From: Rhodospira trueperi
GTDB taxonomy: Bacteria > Pseudomonadota > Alphaproteobacteria > Rhodospirillales > Rhodospirillaceae
Length of the DNA stretch: 64,000 bases
Direction of reading: 5' to 3'
Assembly: GCF_900101965.1 (NCBI RefSeq)
Contig: NZ_FNAP01000008.1
Span: forward strand, 62,001-126,000
Position 1 is the stretch's first letter, and each line of letters begins with the position of its first letter. The notes under the pieces were generated by a model, which worked only from the letters and a program-made list of their open reading frames with translations, made no database searches and was not told the DNA's origin. A program made the translations under genes and the position numbers. Shown here in pieces: positions 41,015-48,884 of this stretch.

Positions 41015-41188
41015 ATGATGAGTCGGGTGTTCAGAATCATGGGGTGCCTTCGCGCGGCCGAACATGGCGCGACCGCTATTGAATACGCCTTGATCGCCGG
41101 GGGAATTGCCGTGGTGATCGTTGCCGCCGTGACGTTGGTCGGGACCGAGGTGAATGAGGCGTTCGTGGCTGTTTCCGAGGGTTTCTAG
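41015..41188 (+). CDS. Flp-family type IVb prepilin 1
   Basis: 57 residues, too short to be found by length-based ORF calling. A basic leader (MMSRVFRIMGCLRAAEHG) ends at the prepilin peptidase site G/ATAIEY, followed by a hydrophobic helix YALIAGGIAVVIVAAVTLVG, the Flp signature. GGGAGG lies 8 nt upstream of the ATG. It follows the HerA-like gene by 82 nt. It differs from the second Flp at 41999 in the helix and the C-terminus, which here ends in VAVSEGF, so it may be a minor or alternative pilin. Confidence 0.92.
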   Translation: MMSRVFRIMGCLRAAEHGATAIEYALIAGGIAVVIVAAVTLVGTEVNEAFVAVSEGF

Positions 41189-41282
41189 TGTGGCTGTAAC
41201 GTCAAGGGTTCCGCCCTTGATGGTTTGTGGGTGTTCATTGCTGCATACGGCATCTTGTATTGCGGCCGATGCGAAGCGATCC

Positions 41283-41319
41283 CGTCCCGTTTGACCGGCT
41301 CGACCGGTCAAACGGGACG
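41283..41319. repeat. Perfect 16-bp inverted repeat in the prepilin intergenic region
   Basis: Arms CGTCCCGTTTGACCGG (41283-41298) and CCGGTCAAACGGGACG (41304-41319) are separated by CTCGA. It sits 94 nt after the first prepilin stop. There is no T-run after it, so it may be a Rho-independent-like processing hairpin, a stabilising 3' end, or a protein-binding site. Confidence 0.85.
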
Positions 41320-41838
41320 ATTGCGTGTGACCCCCCGCGTTCGGATCGGGGCCAATCCGGGTGCTCGGCGCGTCATCCTTCGCGCATTGGGCGTTGGGTG
41401 TCTCCCCGAGTTGGCGGAACAGGAGACGCGTTCGACGTTGGCCGTTTTTTTGCCAGTTCAACCGTGCGTTGATGGCAAACCCTGTCGAGGGTGGGGCGAC
41501 TCTTACGTGTGGATGTGTGTGAACGCTTGGCCAAGGGCAATGATTCTTGCCGAATCGCTTGAGATCTGTGACACTTACCCTACCGACTCTGGAAGAGTGT
41601 CTTCGGTCAGGCGCTGATCCGGCCAAAGCGTAAAGACCCTGTTAACGTCGGATTCGTAACGTGAGTGCGGCAAAGGGGCAAGGGGTTGGGTTTCCATGGG
41701 TGGGACCAGTGTTGGGACCATGTGTGGGAGCGGGGCCAAAACGCTCAGCGCGATTTGCCCCGGAGGTGGGCTTAGGTGTCGGGCCGACGTGGGTTCTATG
41801 GACCCGAAAAAAGACACCCGGTGTAACGGCGGTCACAG

Positions 41839-41844
41839 TATAAT
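41839..41844 (+). promoter_or_regulatory. Candidate -10 element upstream of the second prepilin
   Basis: TATAAT matches the sigma70 -10 consensus exactly, which is rare in this GC-rich sequence. No good -35 hexamer lies 16-18 nt upstream. If used, the prepilin mRNA would have a leader of about 150 nt. Confidence 0.35.
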
Positions 41845-41998
41845 GCGGATCAGTGTCCTAGGATTAGTTCCACGAGGTCGCGGGAAAGGGGCCTCGGGGG
41901 AGACGAAAGCAGCGACAGCCGTTACCGCAGTGTAGTTGGCTTTTCGTCGGGATCATGAAACCGGGGCGCACGAAGGCGCCGATGAAGGAGAAGAAACC

Positions 41999-42181
41999 AT
42001 GAGCATCATCATGACTGTTCTGTCCGCTCTGCGTCGTGACGAGAAGGGCGCGACCGCCATTGAATACGGCCTGATCGCCACCCTGATCGCCGTTGCCATC
42101 ATCGCCATCGTGTCGACCGTCGGCGGCGACTTGATCAACACCTTCACCGATGTTTCCACCGGTCTGAGCGGCGCCAGCTAA
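41999..42181 (+). CDS. flp: Flp-family type IVb prepilin 2, probable major pilin
   Basis: 60 residues from the ATG at 41999 behind GAAGGAG. The leader MSIIMTVLSALRRDEKG ends at G/ATAIEY, the Flp cleavage site, and the helix YGLIATLIAVAIIAIVSTVGG is typical of Flp/PilA. The C-terminus is Gly/Ser-rich (STGLSGAS). A strong RBS, its own leader and a following terminator suggest high expression as the major Tad pilin. Processing would be by CpaA encoded 151 nt downstream. Confidence 0.95.
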   Translation: MSIIMTVLSALRRDEKGATAIEYGLIATLIAVAIIAIVSTVGGDLINTFTDVSTGLSGAS

Positions 42182-42207
42182 GACTGATCGGTTGAGACAG
42201 GCCAAGC

Positions 42208-42252
42208 ATCCGGCTCGGCGCCGATAGCATAGCGCGGAGCGCCGAGCCGGAT
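42208..42252 (+). terminator. 14-bp stem-loop after the major prepilin gene
   Basis: ATCCGGCTCGGCGC (42208-42221) pairs perfectly with 42239-42252 around a 17-nt loop. It precedes the T-tract terminator and may protect the prepilin mRNA 3' end from exonucleases. Confidence 0.7.
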
Positions 42253-42263
42253 CGGAGCTGAGG

Positions 42264-42301
42264 AACGGCCTTCCCGCAGAGGGAGGGCCGTTTCTTTTTT
42301 T
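42264..42301 (+). terminator. Rho-independent terminator after the major prepilin
   Basis: A stem AACGGCC-TTCCC with GGGAG-GGCCGTT (one G-U pair) followed by TTCTTTTTTT. It separates abundant prepilin transcription from the cpaA-tadC genes, as is common in Tad loci. Confidence 0.9.
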
Positions 42302-42332
42302 GCGGGGAGCGGTTTCGTCGAAGGGGGACAAC

Positions 42333-42869
42333 ATGGAGGGGGACAGTGCCCTGGCGGCAATCGTGGTCATGGTGCTGTGTTGCGCCGCATCGGTAGAGGA
42401 TGTGCTGGCGTTTCGGATTGCCGACCGCTACTCCATCTTCATAGCCGGGCTTTTTCTGCTCGTGGCGGCCGTCGGGGTCTTGGGGGGTGGGGTGTCCATC
42501 TGGACGGTTCTTCTGACCGTCGGTTGGTCGGGCCTGATCTTCATCGTCGCCACGACGCTGTTCGCGTTCGGGATGTTTGGCGGCGGAGACGTCAAGCTGC
42601 TGACGGCGGTCAGCCTTTGGGTCGTGCCCGGTGCCCTGCTGCACTTTATTCTTTATGTCGCGTTGGCTGGTGGGGTGGTGTCGCTGCTCGTTCTGCTGCT
42701 TCGCCTGCTGGTTCCATTTGCGACAAAAAAACAATGGTTTGTTCCCACTTTCTTTACCAAATTCGCAGAAGCTAATCGCGATGTGCCGTATGGTCTGGCC
42801 ATTGCGGCCGGCACCGTCGTGGTGTGGATGCGCGGCGCGCTAGGGATCACGGGCGTGGCTCCACTCTGA
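42333..42869 (+). CDS. cpaA: Prepilin peptidase CpaA (TadV)
   Basis: 178 residues from the ATG at 42333 (AAGGGGGAC upstream). The two aspartates of the A24 aspartic protease family are D23 (VEDVLAF) and D86 in the GxGD-like motif GGGDVKLL. About five membrane helices. It cleaves Flp prepilins after glycine at the inner membrane. It is the first gene of the assembly operon. Confidence 0.92.
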   Translation: MEGDSALAAIVVMVLCCAASVEDVLAFRIADRYSIFIAGLFLLVAAVGVLGGGVSIWTVLLTVGWSGLIFIVATTLFAFGMFGGGDVKLLTAVSLWVVPGALLHFILYVALAGGVVSLLVLLLRLLVPFATKKQWFVPTFFTKFAEANRDVPYGLAIAAGTVVVWMRGALGITGVAPL

Positions 42870-43032
42870 GAGGGGGCTGTTCCGGGTCCGGGGCGCAGGC
42901 GGTTCGTGTGTGCGGAAAAGGACGGGTGTTTCGGCCCCGAATCGGCTGTGGGCCTGTCCGACGCGAAGCAGGTGAGGCGCCGTCACCGACCTGTGGCACA
43001 AGGCGCTCGTTGGAGAAAAGGAGCCCGAAGCC

Positions 43033-44247
43033 ATGCGCGCGGTTCTGATATTGGTTCTGACCATTGCCGTTGTCGCGGCCGGTGGCGCGGTTTATCTCGT
43101 CAACAACTATCTTGAACAACAGCGCCAACTGGCCGCGGACTCGCAGGAACAGTTGCCGGTCTTCACGGGACAGCGCGTTCTGGTGGCCGACGCCAACATC
43201 GATCCGGGGTCTCCCCTGCGCTCGTCCGTGTTGCGGTGGCAACCCTGGCCGGCCGAAGACATCCTGCCGAGCTACAAGGTCATTGGGGATGTCGAGGGCC
43301 TGTCTGAGCAGGCTGTGTTCGATCAGCGGACCCGTCTGGAAGCCGAGATGACGGGCAAGATCGCGCGGCGGGCGATTGCGGCCGGGGAACCGATCACGGA
43401 CAAGACGGTCTTCACGCGCGAGGATGCCAACTTCATGGCTGGCGCGCTGAACCCGGGCATGCGCGCCGTTGCCATTCCCGTGGATGAAGAGAGCGGCGCC
43501 GCCGGCTTCATCCTGCCGGGCGATCTGGTCGATGTCATCCTGACCCACGACCTCCAGAAGTCGATGCCGCGAGGATCTGGGGACTCCCGCTCGAATGCCC
43601 CGGTCTCGCGGTATCTGTCGGAGACTATTCTGGAATCGCTTCGTGTGCTTGCCGTCGACCAGATGGTCATGGATGAAGACGGGGAGCCTCAACTCGTCGA
43701 CACGGTCACCGTCGAAGTCACGGCGCGGGAAGCAGAGGTCATCAATCTCGCCAAGGAAATGGGGTCCATGACCCTGACGCTGCGCGCGCTGACGGATCGG
43801 CAGGCGCCCGTCGGCTTGGCCGCGCTGTTCGGCATCGGCCCCGCCGAAGGCCCGGTGGACAGGCCATTGGTCAGTGATCGGAGCATCAGCGGTGGCCTCG
43901 ATATGATGATGCGGGCGGGACAGGGCGCCGACGAGGTGGATCCGCAGCAGCTTCGCCGGGCCCAGGAACGGATCCGGGAACTCGAGACCGACCTGGAGCA
44001 GGCGCGGGCGGAGGCTGCGTCCCGTGGTGCCCAGCAGGCGAACACCGCCGCGGACACCGGTCCGGGCTGGACCGTCACCGTGTATGCCGGCGGTGAGGAC
44101 AGCGAGCCGAAAGTCTACCCGCTGGCAGGGGAGGGGGAAGGCGGCGCATCCGCGAACGGTGATGACAGCCCGTGGGGCGAGCAGAGCGCGGACTCGCCGA
44201 CCGGGATTACGCCGGAGATGGCGGAAGAAATCCCTATGGATGAATAA
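43033..44247 (+). CDS. cpaB: Flp pilus assembly protein CpaB (RcpC)
   Basis: 404 residues. One N-terminal membrane helix (AVLILVLTIAVVAAGGAVYLV), then a SAF-like domain (VLVADANIDPGSPLRSSVLRWQPWPAEDI) and RcpC domain with AGFILPGDLVDVILTHDL. The C-terminal 120 residues include a coiled-coil (LRRAQERIRELETDLEQARAE) and an acidic tail. CpaB lies in the periplasm and is thought to stabilise the secretin channel. AAAAGGAG precedes the start. Confidence 0.92.
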   Translation: MRAVLILVLTIAVVAAGGAVYLVNNYLEQQRQLAADSQEQLPVFTGQRVLVADANIDPGSPLRSSVLRWQPWPAEDILPSYKVIGDVEGLSEQAVFDQRTRLEAEMTGKIARRAIAAGEPITDKTVFTREDANFMAGALNPGMRAVAIPVDEESGAAGFILPGDLVDVILTHDLQKSMPRGSGDSRSNAPVSRYLSETILESLRVLAVDQMVMDEDGEPQLVDTVTVEVTAREAEVINLAKEMGSMTLTLRALTDRQAPVGLAALFGIGPAEGPVDRPLVSDRSISGGLDMMMRAGQGADEVDPQQLRRAQERIRELETDLEQARAEAASRGAQQANTAADTGPGWTVTVYAGGEDSEPKVYPLAGEGEGGASANGDDSPWGEQSADSPTGITPEMAEEIPMDE

Positions 44248-44352
44248 TTTGTTTACAGTTTCTCATGTACAAACGGAGGAGTTTGGTGCAACATACGGTT
44301 TCAGGTAAGTTTTTTTGAATCTGGGTAATGCCTTCTCGGAGGATCGGTCGTC

Positions 44353-46641
44353 GTGAAAACCACCGTTGCAGGAGCGCTTCCGACCAAGGGCCGCGCGGTG
44401 GCCGCCGCCCTGGGTCTCGCCGTCTGGCCCTGTCTGATTGCCGCAGGGGCCATTGTCCCTGGTGGGTGGTGGGCTGCCGAGGCGGATGAGGCGGGCTGGA
44501 TCGGAACGCTCGACCCCCTTCCTCCGGCCGAGGTGTCTTCCGCTGATGGGTCGGGATCGACGCCCTTGGTCGGGGCCCGTGAGGGGCGGGCGAACCGTCA
44601 GTCCGGGGGATTTGATCCCTTGCCGCTGGTCCAGGCGGGTTCGGCGGATCGTGATGCGACCGTTCAGCCCTCGACACAGGCGGCGGACGCCGCTGAGGGC
44701 GAGGGCGCGGACGATGGTCCCCGATGGGTCTGGAACGGCAGACAGGGGCGTTTGGCTGGTGGGGGGCAGGCGCCGTCGCGGCCCGCGCCCCAGGGTGCCA
44801 TGGACGAGGTCGAAACGCAGTCGCCAGCGCAGGCAGGGGCAACGTCCAGTTCAGATCTGCCGATTGCGTTGCGTGACCTGCCGCCGCTTGCCGATCTGCC
44901 GCCGACGCCAGCCGAATCGGCCGGGGGGGCTGTTGCTACGACAGGCGTGAGCCGCGCCCAACCCCCGATCATGGCGGATCCGGGTGTGCCGCGTGAGCCT
45001 CAGCAACCCGCAACGGACTTGGCGGCGCGTCCGGCATCTCAGCGGGTCTCGACTCTGGAGGTCCCGACACAGGTCCCGACACAGGGGCCGATGCCGATCA
45101 TTCGCGATGACCGCGCTGGGTCAGGGGGTCAGCCGAGGCCCGTTTCCGTGCCGCCGGCGCCAATGCCGACGGCGGAAGACCGCGCGTCCGTCCCGCCCGC
45201 TCAGCCCATTGAGGAGCTTTCGCACGGGGTCTACCGACAGGGTAACACCATCACCGCCACCGTGGGGCGGGCCGTTCATCTGGATCTCGAAAAGCCCGTC
45301 TCCAGCGTTGTCATCGGCAACCGTGGGATCGTGTCGGAAATCCTCGCCGAGCCGAAACGCGTCTTTTTGGTCGGGAATACGGTCGGCTCGACCAACGTGT
45401 TTTTCCGCGACGAACAGGGGAACGTGTTCGAATCCTATGAGATGACCGTCAAGGCGGACGTTGATGGTTTGCACCAGGCGCTGGCCGCCGTGCTGCCGGA
45501 GAACCGTGTGCGGGTGACGCCGACCCAGAGCGGCGTCGTGCTGAGCGGTCAGGTCCGCTCTGCGGTGGATGCCGCCAACGCGGCCGATGTCGCGAAGCAG
45601 TTCGTGGGTGGGCAGGGCTCGGTCGTGAATTCGCTCAACATCGCGGGCGATCAACAGGTGCTCCTGCGGGTGCGTGTCGCGGAAATGAACCGCACGGCGC
45701 GGAAGTTCCTGGCGACGGATACGAATTTTGAGGCTGGCGGCGACGATCAAAAATTCCGCAGCTTCCCCTATTTCAACCGCTCGCCACAGTCATCCGAAAC
45801 CGTTACAAAGAACTACCCGTGGTATCAAGATGGTTTTATTGGGTACGAGTTTGAACCAACGTCGCCGTTTGTGTACGGGCACAACCAAGGCGACCTTACC
45901 CACCTTTTCTATGGCGCGGCGGCGGCGGCAGGCGGTCCAACCGGGTCGTTGGTGATCGGGGCCCTGGGAATCGGCGACATCACGTTCTCGACGCTAGAGG
46001 AAAAGAGCTTGGTTCGAATCCTCTCTGAACCGACTCTGACGGCGATCTCGGGCGAGACGGCCGACTTTTTGGTTGGTGGCGAATTTCCGGTTCCCAGCGG
46101 CATCGACGATACCGGCAATCCGATCATCACGTTCAAGCCATTCGGTGTCTCGCTGCAGTTCACGCCGGTGGTTCTGTCTGACAATCGTATCAGTCTGGCG
46201 ATTCGAACCGAGGTCAGCCGCCGATCTGACGAGAATTCGATTCCGGTTGGCGCAACGTCAGTTCCCGGCATCAGCACGCGGCGTGCCGAAAGCACGGTCA
46301 TGCTGCCGTCCGGCGGTAGTCTGATGATCGCCGGCCTGTTGCAGTCAGAGGATCGCAATGGTTTGCAGGGCGTTCCGGGTTTGATGGATCTCCCCGTTCT
46401 GGGCGCGCTGTTCCGCAGCACCGATTTTCAGAATGATCGCAGCGAATTGGTCGTCACGGTGGAGGCCTACAAGGTCCGGGCGCACCATTTCGGCGAGGAT
46501 CTGGCGCTTCCGACGGACGGTTTCCCGCCGGCGGACGACATGGACATCTATCTGTTTGGTCGCCTGCATGACCGGTACGGCAGTGGCGAACCGTTGCCGT
46601 CGGTGGCTGTCGCCGCTCCCTATGGATTCATGATGGAGTAG
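44353..46641 (+). CDS. cpaC: Tad secretin CpaC (RcpA) with a long N-terminal extension
   Basis: 762 residues from a GTG at 44353 with CGGAGGA about 10 nt upstream; most CpaC proteins are 450-550 residues. The extra length is residues 1-290: a signal-like helix (16-36), then Pro/Ala/Ser/Gln-rich sequence with short internal repeats (LDPLPPAE and FDPLPLVQ, each followed by SAD; and VPTQVPTQ). From HGVYRQGN (291) the normal fold begins, with a pilus/BON region (GNRGIVSEI, LSGQVRSAVDAANAADVAKQ), then the secretin core ending in VMLPSGGSLMIAGLLQ and PGLMDLPVLGALFRS. It forms the outer-membrane channel for Flp pili. Confidence 0.92.
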   Translation: MKTTVAGALPTKGRAVAAALGLAVWPCLIAAGAIVPGGWWAAEADEAGWIGTLDPLPPAEVSSADGSGSTPLVGAREGRANRQSGGFDPLPLVQAGSADRDATVQPSTQAADAAEGEGADDGPRWVWNGRQGRLAGGGQAPSRPAPQGAMDEVETQSPAQAGATSSSDLPIALRDLPPLADLPPTPAESAGGAVATTGVSRAQPPIMADPGVPREPQQPATDLAARPASQRVSTLEVPTQVPTQGPMPIIRDDRAGSGGQPRPVSVPPAPMPTAEDRASVPPAQPIEELSHGVYRQGNTITATVGRAVHLDLEKPVSSVVIGNRGIVSEILAEPKRVFLVGNTVGSTNVFFRDEQGNVFESYEMTVKADVDGLHQALAAVLPENRVRVTPTQSGVVLSGQVRSAVDAANAADVAKQFVGGQGSVVNSLNIAGDQQVLLRVRVAEMNRTARKFLATDTNFEAGGDDQKFRSFPYFNRSPQSSETVTKNYPWYQDGFIGYEFEPTSPFVYGHNQGDLTHLFYGAAAAAGGPTGSLVIGALGIGDITFSTLEEKSLVRILSEPTLTAISGETADFLVGGEFPVPSGIDDTGNPIITFKPFGVSLQFTPVVLSDNRISLAIRTEVSRRSDENSIPVGATSVPGISTRRAESTVMLPSGGSLMIAGLLQSEDRNGLQGVPGLMDLPVLGALFRSTDFQNDRSELVVTVEAYKVRAHHFGEDLALPTDGFPPADDMDIYLFGRLHDRYGSGEPLPSVAVAAPYGFMME

Positions 46642-46646
46642 GGCCG

Positions 46647-47321
46647 ATGAGGAGACGCGCGCGGCAATGGGTCGGAATCGTGACGGTGGCATCGGCCTGC
46701 CTGGTTGCCCTGGGGGGATGCGAGAGCCCGCAGACCGCCGACGTCGACGAACGGTACGAGTTGCAGGCGGAACGGCGGACGTTCAAGGTGGAGGTGCCTC
46801 TGCCGGAAATGGACCGCGACGGTGGTGGCGGGGTGATCTCCATGCCTCGTGGGTTCCTGGACGAATACTTCCGTCGGGCGCGGTCGCCGATGTACGTGAC
46901 GCCGGCGGTGGCCGTGTCGGCTGAGGATCGCAAGGCCCTTGGGCTGCTGATGGGTTGGCTTCATGAGCGGGGCGTGAAGACGGCGGTGCGCCCCTCCGTG
47001 TTCCCGACGGCCGGGTATGGGGTGCAGACCGTCTCGCTGTCCTTTGAAGCCTACGTGGCAATGGTCCCGCAGTGCGGCGACTGGTCCGGTCACACCGGGT
47101 TTAATCCATCGAACGCTAACCACACGAATTTCGGGTGTTCCATCAATCGGAACATCGGACTGATGCTGTCCGATCCGGGTGACATCATTGAGGCGCGCGA
47201 CGCGGGCGGTGGCGACACCGGGCGCCAGATGACCGTCATCGAGAAGTATCGCGCGGGCCAGCGGACCGGCAGGGCAGGGTCGGAGGCGATCGGCGGCGGT
47301 GGCGTAGGGTTCGGGCAATGA
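46647..47321 (+). CDS. cpaD: CpaD-family pilus lipoprotein
   Basis: 224 residues. Signal peptide with lipobox LGGC (C25). The C-terminal part NFGCSINRNIGLMLSDPGDIIEARDAGGGDTGRQMTVIEKYRAG reads, in two parts, as the CpaD hallmark: a GC...N-x-A-like motif, then a DP...L motif and a TGR...KYR end. CpaD probably acts as secretin pilotin in the outer membrane. Starts 5 nt after cpaC. Confidence 0.88.
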   Translation: MRRRARQWVGIVTVASACLVALGGCESPQTADVDERYELQAERRTFKVEVPLPEMDRDGGGGVISMPRGFLDEYFRRARSPMYVTPAVAVSAEDRKALGLLMGWLHERGVKTAVRPSVFPTAGYGVQTVSLSFEAYVAMVPQCGDWSGHTGFNPSNANHTNFGCSINRNIGLMLSDPGDIIEARDAGGGDTGRQMTVIEKYRAGQRTGRAGSEAIGGGGVGFGQ

Positions 47322-47391
47322 CAATACACGGATGCGACAGCGCGGCCGGCGCGACACGTCGGATCGCTTAGGGCCGAGGAGGTCTGGGGTC

Positions 47392-48621
47392 ATGCGGATC
47401 ACGGTGGAGGCGTTCGTCCAGGATGACCGGACGCGGGCGGCGGTCGATGCTGTAAGCGACGACGTGCGGATGCGGCGCTCCCGGGTGAATGTCCACGGTG
47501 GCGGACTGGCGGAGGCGCCGGCGGTTTTAGCGCGCACGGAAAGCCCGGACCTGCTGATTCTGGAGAGTGACAAACACAGTGACGGCATGATGGACGAACT
47601 TGATGCCGTCGCCGACTATGTCGCCCCAGAGAGCAGCGTGATCGTGATCGGAATCGACGACAGCATTGCGCTTTACCGCCAACTTGTTGGGATGGGGGTT
47701 GCAGATTACCTTGTGGGCCCGCCATCGGAAGAAGATCTTCTGGATGCTGTTTTGCGGGTCGGTTCGAGCGAGGCCGATCAGGCGCTGGCGCCAGTCGTGG
47801 CGGTCATGGGGGTTCGCGGCGGGGTCGGGTCCAGTACGCTGGCCTGCAACTTGGCCTACAAGCTGGGGCGGGATATTTCCGGAGAAGTCGTTCTGGTTGA
47901 CCTGGACATCTCGTCAGGGACGGCGGCGATCAACCTCAATCTTTCTCCCCGGCAGTCGGCGGCTGATATTCTGGGCCAGCCCGACATGCTCGATTCCGCA
48001 GCGTTTGAACGGTACATGCAGCGGTATGATGACCATTTGGTCCTGCTTGGATCGACCGCGCAATTGGATATCGCCTTTCGGCCGCCGAGCGATGTTCTCG
48101 AAGCCCTCCTGAATGTTCTGCGACGCCAGTACGATGTGGTCGTTCTGGATCTTCCCAGACAGTGGTCGGTGTGGGTTCGGGATCTGTTGCTTGATGCGTC
48201 GGCGGTGGTGCTCGTGGCCTATCCGGACTTGAGCAATCTGCGCGATGTGCAGAAAATGACCACCTTCCTGACAGAGAAACGGAAGATGAGTCTGCCGACT
48301 TGCGTGGTGCTGAACAAAGTCGGAATGGCTCAGAAAGCCGAGTTGGCTGCCAAGGATTTCGAGGATGTTCTGGGCCGGGCACCAACGGCGAGCGTTCCAT
48401 TCGAGCCCGTTCCCTTCGGGCAGGCGCTGAACAACGGCGAACCGGTGCTGAAGAAGAGTTCGAGCAAAACGTTTGTCCGCAGCATAGACCAACTGGCGGA
48501 GAGTTTGCACCTCGACCTGAAGCCGGGGACGCGGGCCTCGAGAAAGGCGCGCAAAGGATTGTTGGCGCAGTTGCTCTCGGGAGGGGGCAAGGACGGCAAA
48601 AAAAAGAAAAGGGGCGCATGA
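47392..48621 (+). CDS. cpaE: CpaE (TadZ) MinD/ParA-like ATPase of the Tad system
   Basis: 409 residues from the ATG at 47392, which follows GAGGAGG; an ATG at 47332 would add 20 residues. An N-terminal receiver-like domain (about 1-125: DLLILESD, ADYLVGPPSEEDLLDAVLR) precedes the ATPase with R142-GGVGSST, where arginine and serine replace the two Walker lysine positions, as usual in CpaE. Then LVDLDISSGTAAINLNL and VVLDLPRQWSVW. C-terminus is Lys-rich. In Caulobacter, CpaE localises the pilus machine to the pole. Confidence 0.93.
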   Translation: MRITVEAFVQDDRTRAAVDAVSDDVRMRRSRVNVHGGGLAEAPAVLARTESPDLLILESDKHSDGMMDELDAVADYVAPESSVIVIGIDDSIALYRQLVGMGVADYLVGPPSEEDLLDAVLRVGSSEADQALAPVVAVMGVRGGVGSSTLACNLAYKLGRDISGEVVLVDLDISSGTAAINLNLSPRQSAADILGQPDMLDSAAFERYMQRYDDHLVLLGSTAQLDIAFRPPSDVLEALLNVLRRQYDVVVLDLPRQWSVWVRDLLLDASAVVLVAYPDLSNLRDVQKMTTFLTEKRKMSLPTCVVLNKVGMAQKAELAAKDFEDVLGRAPTASVPFEPVPFGQALNNGEPVLKKSSSKTFVRSIDQLAESLHLDLKPGTRASRKARKGLLAQLLSGGGKDGKKKKRGA

Positions 48622-48884
48622 GGCAAGGGTGTTCGCGCTGGCATGGTAACGCTGCCTCAGGGATCGCTTCCGTTGGGCCGTTCGGCTCTGATACACTGCA
48701 CACGCGGGCAAACCCGTTGTCGAAGGCTGGGGTCCGGTGTCCCGTGACACCCGTAGTGCCATGTCACGGGTCGCGATCCCTGGCCGGGAAGAGAGCGGGC
48801 GGGGTGAACGGCGTTGGTGTCGTGTCTCCGGGTGGGTGGTGCGCGTAGGGAGTGACCAGTGCGCGCTTGCGTGAGGAGACGGTC
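48622..48884. other. 263-nt gap inside the Tad operon with a hairpin
   Basis: No gene is supported. CCCGTGACA (48741-48749) pairs perfectly with TGTCACGGG (48762-48770) around a 12-nt loop. Elsewhere in this operon from cpaC on, gaps are at most 70 nt, so this one may contain an internal promoter, attenuator or processing site before cpaF. Confidence 0.6.

Larger units (their letters stand above)
41189..41998. other. 810-nt intergenic region between the two prepilin genes
   Basis: No supported gene: open frames here have false-frame composition. It contains a perfect 16-bp inverted repeat at 41283-41319 and a consensus TATAAT at 41839-41844 without a good -35 element. It presumably holds the promoter and leader of the main Flp gene. 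The strong RBS GAAGGAG lies just before 41999. Confidence 0.6.

Noticed and set aside
41225-41617. A 130-residue plus-strand frame between the prepilin genes.
   Set aside because: No ribosome-binding site, no domain, and it includes the perfect inverted repeat; composition unlike a real protein.
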